DNA from: Parietaria judaica
Lineage: Eukaryota; Streptophyta; Magnoliopsida; Rosales; Urticaceae
Assembly: GCA_954871525.1 (NCBI GenBank)
Contig: OX940865.1
Coordinates: 1,736,001 to 1,800,000, forward strand
DNA length: 64,000 bases
Direction: 5' to 3'
Shown: positions 1 to 10,149 of the stretch, piece by piece
Layout: each line of letters begins with the position of its first letter
How positions within the stretch are numbered: the stretch's first letter is position 1
Program-made: the position numbers and the translations under genes
Notes under the pieces: generated by a model
Databases searched by the model: none
What the model was told of the DNA's origin: nothing
Seen by the model: the letters and a program-made list of their open reading frames with translations, nothing else

Positions 1-432
1 GTTTATTTTCTAGTATCGTGGCGTAGTATGGGCAGAAGAAAAAGTTTTGTTTCTTCTTTGTCCGATATGTAATTTTAACGATGCTGGAATTAATTTATCC
101 ACGTGTGATGTGCCTCGGCCATTATATGACGAGCGGCGACAACGTAATATTCCGAACATACATTTTGTTTTCCCTCCATTTCAGCATTTTGAATTTCATT
201 CTCCTTCTTTTTCCCTCTCTCCGCTCTGTCCATTTTCCATCACCTCCGAGCTCCACCACTACAACCATCACCACGTCCATTGCCGTCATTCAGAGCCGCT
301 GTTATTTTCGTATGAACAGTTCTCTCTCTCTCTCTCTCTCTCAAAACTCTTTCTTTATGTTGGTCTCAACTCTCTCTTTCCATTTCTCTCTCTCGGTCTC
401 TTTCTTGATAAAACCATAAACTCTAGAGCAAT
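1..432. other. Pyrimidine-rich non-coding stretch
   Basis: The stretch is rich in C and T and ends in a TC microsatellite. Two overlapping open frames cross it, but their products are simple Ser/Phe/Leu-rich translations of pyrimidine runs with no recognisable domain, so I do not call a gene. It resembles a plant 5' leader or LTR leader. A similar pyrimidine-rich leader lies on the minus strand at about 21880-22080. Confidence 0.4.
321..342. repeat. (TC)n microsatellite
   Basis: About eleven uninterrupted TC dinucleotides, followed shortly by further CT-rich sequence. Confidence 0.9.
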
Positions 433-925
433 GAATGCACGATTTCTTGTTCGTGAAGATTTAACTGTTGAATAATATTGGTTGGAGTATTAATGTTCAT
501 TTTTATGGTCTTTGAAGATTAGGAGAAAATGTAGCATTCGTTCTCGGTGGCATTTATTTTTTGCTTAAGAACTAAAACAAGGTATGCACGTTTTCTTGTT
601 CTTGAAGATTTAATTGCTGAATAATCTTGGTTGGAGTTTTAATACTCATTTTGATGATCTTTAAAGCTTATGGGAAAAGGTAGCATTTTTTCTCGATTGC
701 GTATTTGTTTTTTGCTTTCAATATTGAAATATTGATTTCAATGTCTTTGATGTTTAGTAGAAAATTTAGCATTTGTTCTCTCGGTTGCATATTTGTTTCT
801 TGCTTAAGAAGTAAAACAAGGTATGTATGTTTTCTTGTTTGTGAAGATTCAATTTTTGAAAACTCATGGTTAGAATTTTAATGTTTATTTGATGGTCTTT
901 CAAGCCTGTGTGAAAATGATGCATG
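433..925 (+). repeat. Degenerate tandem repeat, three copies
   Basis: Three successive copies begin near 433, 583 and 822. Each starts with a version of TGCACGTTTTCTTGTT, followed by GTGAAGATTTAA, TTGGTTGGAGT and ATGGTCTTT blocks. Copies 2 and 3 are each preceded by AAACAAGGTATG. The middle copy is about 90 bases longer because part of it is duplicated again, and the third copy is truncated. No coding potential is visible. Confidence 0.75.
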
Positions 926-2296
926 TCGGTTCATAAACTATTAAGAGTTCCTAGTGTGAAGATGTAACTATAAGATATACTTTTAGAATATGTATTAGGT
1001 TTTTTTTATAGAGATTTTTTACTATGTTTTGTATATTTAGAAGGTCGTTTTAGGATTTGTTTACTGAGAATGCTATTCAAGGATTTGTTTATTGGAAATG
1101 TTATATTAAATTTTGTAAAGTACTTAAGAATGTGAATTAAGTTCTGTTTGTGGGGAATGTGGACTGCGGTTTATTTATTAAGAATGTAATTTATTTTTTT
1201 TGTTTATTGGGAATAAATTTATTTTTTTGTGAATCATGTCAAGGTTACGACATCACTATGTCGTAACATTCCGATTATGAGTCCGCCGGCAACACACTCG
1301 ATTCCACGGTACCACACGACAATCCGACGCCCACATCCAATTCCGTTGCCTTGATTAATTTTTTATTGTAAATATTATATGTTTATAATTTTTTCAGTCG
1401 TATTATATGTAGGTATTAAAATAGGGATGAAGAAGGTATGTGTTTCCAAAGGTAGTTTAAATTCCTGTAAACGAATAAATATAAATATATTAAGTAATCA
1501 AGTATATTTTTTATTGAATATATTTGATTGTTTGTGACATCATAATTTGAATTATGAAGCATAATTTGCGTTAAATGTATACACAACCCTCGGTCTTAAA
1601 AAAACTAACTGCGGCAGAAAGGTGTGAACAAAAGTAAATCTAGGGCGAGAAACAAATAAGCCGCATCCTTTGGGAAACAATAAACGGGGCTAGCTAGTGA
1701 TAAAACAATCCGTGGTAAATAACGCCCAGGCGTGGTGCTAATAAAGCCGAGAAACCCGTAATAAAACAACCCACAACATTAATAAATAAAAAAATAAATC
1801 TATCGCATTTATTTCACCATAATTCATGTATCATTTGACAGAGATTGAATCCATCACTTTAATAAATATCATGTATCACCTCAATCAATTCAATGTTTAA
1901 ATCACCAAAAGTATTTCTTTTTAAAATTTGTTTGAACCTAGCATATTTTAATATCATTATAAAGAAAATTCCCTTCCTTTGAATGTTTCAAACAAAAATT
2001 CCTAATGTAACCATATAGCTCCACGTAGAATTCCCAAACCTAAGCACTTTAGATATACACCGTCAATTATATTCAACGGATATTATTTATAAAACCACTT
2101 ACACAAACTATGGATTCATTAGATGTGTTCCAAGTTCCATGTATTACCATCACAGCAAAATTAAAAATTCAGCATTACAAAACAACAACAACAAAAAAGT
2201 TACTTGCTACAAAAAAAAACCCACCCTTTTAAGTTAGTTGTGTTAAAAAAATTCAACCTTTAATCAAATGCTACGATATGTATACAATTTTCATAC
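926..2296. other. AT-rich intergenic DNA, no gene seen
   Basis: No open frame or domain is recognisable. Around 1600-1770 there is a cluster of CGG/GCCG words in AT-rich DNA (for example CTGCGGCAG, AAGCCGCATC, CCGTGG). This resembles the subterminal regions of CACTA-type transposons seen elsewhere in the window, but no terminus was found. Confidence 0.4.
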
Positions 2297-3306
2297 ATGA
2301 CGGTAAAAGTACCCAAACTTGATATTTGGGAGTTGATCGATAAAATCAGTCAATATGGTTGTCAGCCTTTGCTACGTGGCACAAGTCAATATGGTTGTCA
2401 GCCTTTGCCACATGGCACTTGGTTGCCACGTGTCATGCCACGTAATTATTATTTTTTAAATAATTTTTAGTAATTAATAATTTTTTTACTTTGAAATTTA
2501 TTTTTAATAATGAAAAATATTAAAAATAATTAAATTTATTCATTATTGTTTATAATTATATATGTTTAATAAAGTGGGTAAAACGAAATAAAAATCACCG
2601 TTAATGGTTCACTTGAACTCCGCTTCCGATACGGTTCACGCGTCGAATAAAATGTTTGATATGTTTAATAAAAGTAACCAATAAACGCATACATATTGTT
2701 TAAAAAGTTGAGACAAAATTAAATACACACCACTTATTAAAAAAATAGTACTGATATTAATATTTAATGAAAAATTATTTTTATTTGTTTGCATGATATT
2801 TTTTTGTACTTGCATTTTATAATAATGATTTTTTTAATACTTTCTTTAGATATTATTCTTTTTTTAATTGTCATTAAATAATCATATGATTATTGTTGGT
2901 TATTATTATTAAATATATGAAGCGATTTCGTTCCGCCCATGAACCACATCAAAGGCAGAGCTTGAGTAAACCGTGAACGGTGATTTTTTCTTTATTTATT
3001 TTGTTTGAATAAGTATATTTTAATTATAACCAATAATAAATATTTAAATTTAAAAATTCATTATTGGTTATTAAATATTGATTATTGGTTCTTAAATATT
3101 CATTATTGGTTATTATTGAAAATTAATTTAATTTTATAAAAAAATTATAGAAATGATATTTTTAAATTATTTAAAAATAATAATTAGGTGGCATGCCACG
3201 TGGCAACCAAGTGCCATTGGCATGCCACATGGCAAAGGCTAATAGCCGCATGTACTGATTTTTTGGTCAACTCTCAAATACCGAGTTTGGGTACTTTTGC
3301 CGCCAT
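2297..3306. mobile_element. Foldback (long terminal inverted repeat) element, about 1.0 kb
   Basis: The left end (ATGACGGTAAAAGTACCCAA) matches the reverse complement of the right end (ATGGCGGCAAAAGTACCCAA). The match continues inward through a GGGAGTTGA/GAGAGTTGA block, a TCAGTCAATATGGTTG/TCAGTACATGCGGCTA block and a GCCTTTGCCA(C/T)RTGGCA block. An inner pair also matches: 2595-2660 (AATCACCGTTAATGGTTCAC) against 2940-2990 (AATCACCGTTCACGGTTTAC). Each arm is therefore roughly 370 bases around an AT-rich centre. No protein is encoded and I see no clear target duplication. It fits a non-autonomous Mutator-like or foldback element; the family is not established. Confidence 0.7.
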
Positions 3307-4214
3307 TTAAAGAGGTTGTATAGTCAGCAGAGCATTTGACCAAAGGTTGAATCTTTTTGCCGCAATTAACCTTAAAAAAATGTACAATTAAACATCAGTC
3401 GCTAAATCTAGCAGATTAGTCCTAAGCATAATTGCGGTCGTAATCGATAGTTGCAAAGGCCGAAGGGTCAGTTAAGGAATTACTCGCTTTAAATTATGTT
3501 ATACAATCTGGCAGATTTTAAAGAATAATATCTAAGATGAACAACGAGCATTAAAATAAGTTTCAAAACGTTTTCTGAATTGTATGTATTTGTTGTACTC
3601 TTTCGATTTATGTTTTGGACCGTTATGTCTTATTTCTAATTTATTGAACCGGTATGTGTTATTAGGACCTATTTGTTTCATTTTGCCATAAAATGTCTTT
3701 TATATTATTTAAAAAATAATAATAATTGAATAACTGATCCATTAACAAGTTTTATAATTTGAACCGATTTCAAAACAGATTAAAGTTATTGAAACCGATA
3801 ATTAGATTTTAATAAAGGAAAATCGGGTTAACCAGTTTTTGATTAACCGATTTTGAAAAATATGAATAACCGAGATTAAATTATAAATTTTGAAATAGTC
3901 AAAAAATGAGAAGTTAACCGATGCATTGTTACATACAAAACTTCCTAATCCTTGGAACGCTTCAAAGAAGATTCGTAAGGTAATCACTAAAGAGCTCCAC
4001 GTCTGAAGATGGACAGTATCAGGTAGTAATTCAGCACATTAAAGTTTAAACAATAAAGAGCTCTTCATGATGGACAAAGTCGGTTACCTTTTGACCGTTA
4101 GTCAAGTGTCGGTTGTTTTCTTCTTAAACACGAAGATTGATTGATCAGGTGGGTCAAAACGCGGTGTCGGACACGCGGCACCATCTACGTGGGTGAATAA
4201 TAATTAAACAAGAA
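3307..4214. other. Intergenic DNA, no gene seen
   Basis: AT-rich sequence with several short copies of a GATTAACCG/CGGTTAAC word and small hairpins (for example around 3825-3850). The only open frame, on the minus strand at 3802-3987, is short and has no recognisable domain. Two similar AAAGAGCTC words lie about 80 bases apart near 3990 and 4055. Confidence 0.4.
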
Positions 4215-5030
4215 TATGTCGACCAAGGTTCAAAATATCGTTTCTGCCAATATATCGTTTGTCGGTATCGACGGATTAATCGTTTACCGATGGATTTATC
4301 GATAAAAAACATATAAAATTTATCGTTTGCCGTTATCGAACCTTATCAAACTTATCGATAGATTAATCGGTTATCGATGGATTTATCGATGAAAAACCTA
4401 TAAAATATATTAATTTATTCTATACAATAAATTATAATAAAAATTAAAAATTATTATAATATATTAATTACCAATAATTATTTACTAATAATAATTATAA
4501 GTTACAAAATTATTTATACAAATAACATTGATTCTATACAAATAAATTATAATAATAAATTAACACTTATTATTTACGAATTATAACTTGTAAGTAAACA
4601 TTTTCTTTCTACCTATTTGCTATTAAATAATATGCACTGATTTTAAAAATTTTACAACTTAATGAGTCATAGTCATATTTTAATAATATAAAATATTTGT
4701 AAAGCACCAATCCAATCACATCACAGTAGGCGAGCAAAAAAGAGGAGGCTAAAATAGTGCATCACTGCATTGCTTTGCTTTGCTTTGCTTCTCACGGAAA
4801 GGGATAATCGTGTACGTAGGTCTGACACATTGACTTATCATTATTTAGCGAGAAGATCCTCACTTCTCCAGAAATAACTCTTGAAAACTTTAAGCTAAAA
4901 GTAGCTTGGTTTTTCATTCGAAAAATCGCGAAAAGTTTAAAACGAAAACGATTAAGGGAGATAACTTACCGAGAAACTTGTTTTCACCGATAATCGAACA
5001 AAAATCGCAATTTTCGATTCATTGAATGAA
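4215..5030. repeat. Dispersed repeat R1, copy a
   Basis: The segment opens with two tandem copies of a ~100 bp unit built around TTTACCGATGGATTTATCGAT and CCTATAAAA. It continues with AATGAGTCATAGTCATATTTTA and ends with an AAAATCGCGAAAA ... GAGATAACTTACCGAGAA block. All three blocks recur in the same order at 28346-29945. In that copy the middle is replaced or expanded by a 165-bp tandem array. No coding sequence was seen, and the transposon class is unknown. Confidence 0.7.
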
Positions 5031-6452
5031 ACACAATATAAATCTATATACGTTGTTATGTGCAGTTTTTTAATATATAAAAATTGGACCAATTTTGGCA
5101 AAATTCAAAGCCCATTACGAAAAGTCAAAGCCTATTATGGAAAGTCAAGTCCCATCACCAAAGCCAGAGACCCGGGACCGACGAACTAAGACATTGGCGA
5201 GGCCCGGGATCCAAAAGGCGATGAGGCGACAAGGCCGTCAAGAGGACGAAGCCGAGAAGGCGTTGAGGCGACGAAGGCGACGAGGCGACGAGCCGACAAG
5301 CACCCTCGTCATAAATTGACGAGGGCATAACTTGTAATTATTCTACAGGACGAGGAGATCCGAGACAACGAGGATCATCGGGGTATCCCCTGGATTCCGC
5401 CGAACTTAACATATGGACTTGCGGATAACCCGTAGACATCAAAGACGAATAAAGAAGCACCGACGACCCCTTTTGCAGGGCAATGGGCCTCGACAAACCC
5501 CTATTGCAGAGGAGAAATTCGCAAGCCCCTGGAGGTGCAATTTCAGGGAATTGACTTTCTTAGAAATAGGAGCTTCCCCCCCCCCCCCTCCTTTCTACAC
5601 TCACTCACATCTTTCTCCAGAACTTCTATTTCTAGCTTTTTCTCTCTAAAATTCATCTACTTTTAAGGGGAATGGACTTGAATAAAGAGCTGTGACCGTT
5701 CTAGAAGAAGAGTCTCAACCTCGACAAGAAAGGTTGTTCGACGAGTCATTAAAGGCATCCCTCGCTAGGTAGTTAATAGCGCCAACACTTGCAAGGTAGA
5801 TAAAGGAAGGAGCATCCCTCGTCGGGATAAGGCCCCTCGTTAGACGAGGCCACCTACCCCGACAAGGTCGACAAAGGAAGGAGCTTCCCTCGTTGGGATA
5901 AGGCCCCTCGTTGGGATAAGGCCCCTATCCCGACAAGGTCGATAAGAAGCATCTCTTAATAGGTTAGACGCCCTCGCCAACCTCGACAAATTCGACAAAA
6001 AAGCATACCTCGTGAGGTCAAGTTCAAATTTTACTAAATGCATAAATGTTATTGAACAGGTACGAAGCAAAAAAGCAAAACATGCCGAACGAACATGTTT
6101 GGGCAACGAGTACGGCTAATACAAAGCCCAAAAATGTGTACAAATCATAGTAGCAAAGAAGGGCAAAACACGCCGAGCAAAAATGCCAGGGCAACGAGTA
6201 CGGCTAAAACAAAGCCCTAAAATGTCTATAAATCATAGAAGCAAAGGAAAGAAATACTAATCTCTGGGAAGCACCAAGCCGAGAGGCTCCGTAACACGAA
6301 CGGAGTCCAGAGCGCCGAAGACCTCAAGACGCCATCGAAAGCTTCAAGACGACGAGCCACTTCCGCCGACAAAGTGAAGTCCTAAAAGACAAACAACGAG
6401 CATAAGGGGTGGCAAAATGATGAAGTAAGCAAGAATTCTGAAAAGTATGTAC
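5031..6452 (+). mobile_element. Gypsy-like LTR segment (repeat H, copy 1)
   Basis: The sequence is GC-rich compared with its surroundings and looks like a retrotransposon LTR and leader. It has an AAATAGGAGCTTCC start-like motif, a run of 13 C at 5576-5588, then a CT-rich leader (ACACTCACTCACATC, TCTCTCTAAA). Next come tandem CGACAAGGTCGA / ATAAGGCCCCTCG blocks around 5800-5950. A homologous copy lies in reverse at 58086-58614, matching through GCTTCCCTCG, AAGGCCCCT, GAGGCCACCTACCCCGACAA. LTR ends and target duplication were not resolved. Open frames inside (5095-5319, 5413-5649) are not supported as genes. Confidence 0.6.
6069..6250. repeat. Tandem duplication, about 92 bp unit
   Basis: Two copies share GGGCAACGAGTACGGCTA, ACAAAGCCC and TAAATCATAGNAGCAAAG in order, starting near 6069 and 6163. 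They lie downstream of the LTR-like segment, as tandem repeats often do in untranslated parts of Tat-type gypsy elements. Confidence 0.7.
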
Positions 6453-6692
6453 CTTAGCCTGACAGAAGAAGTCATCAACAACCAAAGCCGAGTCCGGAGC
6501 ACCCACAACTGACGCATTCACCCGAGGAAGAAGATCAGAGATAGTCCCGACGCAAAGGCGCTTGAGACTCAACACGCGCTCAACGCTCGACGAACCGCAA
6601 GACTCAAGAATCTCGCCTGACAAAGGAATGGCAACAGGACCAGGCACGTCACCATGAAAGTCTCCCCCTGAGGCCACAACCAGAGATGACAT
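6453..6692 (-). pseudogene. Exon-like open frame, function not recognised
   Basis: On the minus strand an open frame of about 80 codons runs from a Met at 6692 to a good splice-donor-like site. The junction reads CAGGCTAAG then GTACAT, with the GT at plus positions 6451-6452. The product is hydrophilic with no motif I recognise. It lies opposite in direction to the LTR-like segment to its left. One reading is the antisense extra ORF that Tat-lineage gypsy elements carry near their 3' LTR, but there is no sequence match to confirm this. The frame continues past the donor for about 40 codons of low-quality sequence, which I regard as intron. Confidence 0.3.
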
Positions 6693-6819
6693 CCCACCAA
6701 GACTAGCACCATGCTGACGAACCCGACAAGAAGAGTTCCCAGCCTTGCCAAGAAACGGCGAGCATGAACAACGAGATGAAAACGCATTCTATGACAATAA
6801 GTGCCCCTTAAAAAGTTGG

Positions 6820-8345
6820 AACGTACAATCATCAAGACCCTCGGTGGTGAGAACTAAAAGGTACCTGTGCGCAACTTATGAATCGAAACCATAAGTGGGT
6901 TACTCATAGTATCACTTACTGACTCAAGGAGAAAAATGCAATGAGAGGCAAAACGGTAAAACCGCCTGCTCATTTGTGGATCATCAAAAGAAAGATCAAT
7001 AACCCGAATTTGATAATATCAATGGACACCCTGCTATAATAAAGGGACTAATATATACTGTATCACTAAAGTGTGCAGCCTCGGGTTTATAGTGGAATTA
7101 CACCAAGGTTTAACGAACATCCTATCACTTCGTTGGAGCTTAAGTGATACGGGTCCATGGTCCCCAGAAAAAGTAAAGTAGAATTTGGATTTTCTGTCAC
7201 CATGAAAGTTGTTGGAAATTAAATTCTAAGCAACTTTGCTTACCAAGTCGTTTCGATGAACGGTTTGTTATTTAGAGAATTTCTAAGTTTTTTATTGTTT
7301 CAGTTTACTATGAAATAAAATCACATGTCACGTATCTAAATGATAGTGTAGTACCATGACATTTGAATGTGTGATATTGAGATTAGTAGATATTAATATA
7401 ATTTAATTATTAATATCTTTATTAATAATTAAATAATAATTAATAGATTTGTATTAATAAATAAAAATATATATTAATATATGTGTAGATCGAATGCAGC
7501 TGCTTCCTGGCAAAGTGAAAGTGATTCACACGTTGAAGTTTTGGACGTTCTATAATTGCGGCATAAGTACCAAATATTTTGGTATTTGAGAAAAACCCTA
7601 AAAATCAATTTAATACATTTGATCGGTTAGGATTTTACATCAACCCCTGGATAAGGTTTTAAACCTAACCATAATTCTGAAATTGATAGCTTAGAGACCA
7701 AGTTTAGGGTTTTTATTTTGGTTTAATTAATTATATCCGTTTGATCGGTTTAAGATTTAATCTTTACCGTCGGATTGGAAATTAATTAATAATATATATG
7801 ATATATAATTTTTGAATATATAATAAGGATAAAACCAAATTAGGGTTTTCACCGAGTCTTAGGGTATTTAATATTATCCTAAATAAATTTGGTCCCCTTG
7901 ATCAGCTAAGATTTATCTCAACCGTTTGATCTAGATAATTGATTTTTGATTATATATATATATATATTTCAGATTTAATAATAAGATGATAGGATTGGAT
8001 TTTGATTTACCAAGTCTTTCTTATTTAAGTAAATCCGCGGTATATTATATCTCTTGGATTAAGATAAGATTGAATCTAGACCATTGAATTGAAGTAATTA
8101 ATTATATTTAGTTAAATAGAATTCAAAATTTAGGGAGTGAATTTCTCCAATTCAGTTACAGTCTATGCCTATAAATAGGAAGATCATTCTACATAGTTTT
8201 CACACCTTTCCCCAGAGAAAAAAATTCAAACTCTCTCGCTTTCTCTCATGCTCCCTCAGAGTCTGCGAAATTTGCTACTAATCTCCTTCTTCTAGTTTGG
8301 CTTAAGAGACTTAGTTCTCCGGAAGCTTCAAAAGAACCATCATGG
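6820..8345 (+). mobile_element. Copia-type LTR, copy A (5'-truncated)
   Basis: The sequence is homologous to the central part of the solo LTR at 46865-49382. It shares GTGCGCAACTTATGAATCGA near 6870, the ATCATCAA...AAAGATCAATA block, a chain of AAACCCTAAAATCAATTTAAT/GATCGGTT blocks, the TATA region and the CTCAGAGTCTGCGA leader. It starts inside the LTR: the first ~650 bases seen in other copies are missing, so it is truncated on the left against repeat H. Its right end becomes too diverged to follow near 8345. It is probably the remains of the 5' LTR of the copia element whose coding relics follow at 10150-13063. Confidence 0.7.
8170..8177 (+). promoter_or_regulatory. TATA box of copia LTR copy A
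   Basis: TATAAATA lies in GCCTATAAATAGGAAGATCA, at the same place in the LTR as the TATA motifs of the solo LTR (48800-48807) and of the inverse copies near 54925 and 63757. A CT-rich leader follows about 50 bases later, as expected for the R region. Confidence 0.6.
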
Positions 8346-10149
8346 ATAAATATATACGTAATTGAATTTAACAGGTATATAGATTGAATAATTTGATGAA
8401 TAAATTCATTTTAAAATTGAAGTTGGATTTCTAGAAATTTTTAATATTAATTTAAAATTGGGTAATTACCCAACCCAACGCATCTATGGTTGCCTCGCAC
8501 TTTTTGCACGTGGCAATTTTCACTCGAACACCATTCTCTACCCGTCGATCTTCTTGAAAAAACCTCCACACTTTGGAAGTGTCAAGCTCTTTCAGACAGA
8601 ACTCTCCGAGGTTCCACGACGAGATCTGCTGGAAAGCATGTTATGATCTCGCTTTAGGCCCAAGCTTTCTAGACAGAACTCCCCGAGGTTCCCAGGCTAG
8701 CTTGGAGGAGATCGCAAAGCAAACCTTATTTAAAAAATAATTCTTTCTAAGACACCATTATCCTTAAAAACTTTATAATTATCACCACACATAAAAATTA
8801 CAATTTTTATTTTTTTAAAACTTATTTAATTTTAATTATCACCACACATAAACTAATATGACTAATGATTATTTAGTTATTAATTATTACTAAGTACTAA
8901 CTTATTAATTATTAATTATTATTATTGAAATAAAATAATTATGAATTAAATTAATTAGGTTTAATTAATTAATTAAATTCAAAAAATTAAATATGGATGT
9001 TATTTAATGATAAATAACATTGTCTTATTTCAAGATTAAAATATATGGATGATCATTTTTAAGAATGATATCATTATCTTATTTCACTATTTCATAAATA
9101 ATTAATAATAGTCATAAAATGTGTAAATAATAATTCTTAAAGAATAACTATCACTAACATGAAATTATAAATATTCATCATAGATATAATTTGTTATAAC
9201 TTATTTTCATAACCCTTGAACAAGGGTCTATATTTCAATTTTTATTAATATGTCAATATAGGATAGATATAAATAAGGAAGAGTAAATGTAAGAGTATTT
9301 ATTATTTGTCGGAAAAATTTCAACTGTACAATCTTGTCTAAGGAAGAGGGAATCAAAAGTCGGGCCGGTTCACCATCCACTTGAGGCTGATCGGTTAGAA
9401 CCCCTCCCATCTACCTGCAGAGCGTGCGAGTTGATATATCACTACTGAAAAAAATTATAAATAAAGTAACTAGGCTTATTTAAAATTACGATAAGTAATT
9501 AATAATGCCTTGAAATAAACTTGTAATGTTTCATTAATTGATAGTTTATAATAAGTTTTTATAAATTAGTAATTAAAAACGTTATTTTGTAAAAACAATA
9601 ATAAGTATAGAATAAAGCAAAGGTCTCCACTATTACAGTCACAAGTTCTGCTGATCACACTGCCTCGAGTCACCCTAGTGTGTCCATTCCCCAAGGAAGG
9701 TGTGCTTGTGGAAGGTTTGACACTGTGATAGTTCCAAAAAAATATGGGGACAGATGAATCTTGGAAATGGGCCGCGAGTAACCGTAATGTGACCATTCCC
9801 TAAGGACGACGTTTCCAAGACGATTACGAGAACAAAAAATAATGGGTTAAGCTTGCATGGAAGTTGGTGCTTCCCGACCGTCTATGGCGATAGTTAATAA
9901 TCATAGGGAACTTTGGTAGTTCTGTTTTTGAATATTAATTACGTTTATGACTAAAACTTAGTTTAACACAAGTACACGGTTGATAGCGCGAGTCACCTTA
10001 GAGTGGCCATGCCATTAAGGACGGCAACGACGTGTATAGTCGGTTAAATTATCACAAAATAGTTAAAGGGTTTGATTGACGTTTTCCCAGAGCATGTTTT
10101 CATCATGTAACTATTTCAAACAAAATATTGTCCTAACACATTCTACCTA
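8346..10149 (+). other. Diverged LTR tail and unassigned AT-rich sequence
   Basis: This probably continues the LTR of copy A but is too diverged to align throughout. A GACAGAACTCTCCGAGGTTCC block near 8592 is repeated as GACAGAACTCCCCGAGGTTCC near 8671. A second motif, GAGTCACCCTAGTGTGTCCAT, occurs in variant forms near 9668, 9775 and 9989, spaced 107 and about 214 bases. No primer-binding site was recognised. Short open frames at 8458-8646, 9228-9410 and 9566-9796 have no domain. Confidence 0.4.

Noticed and set aside
47..475. 142-codon and 112-codon plus-strand frames
   Set aside because: They are translations of a pyrimidine-rich tract and microsatellite with no domain, and they overlap each other in different frames.
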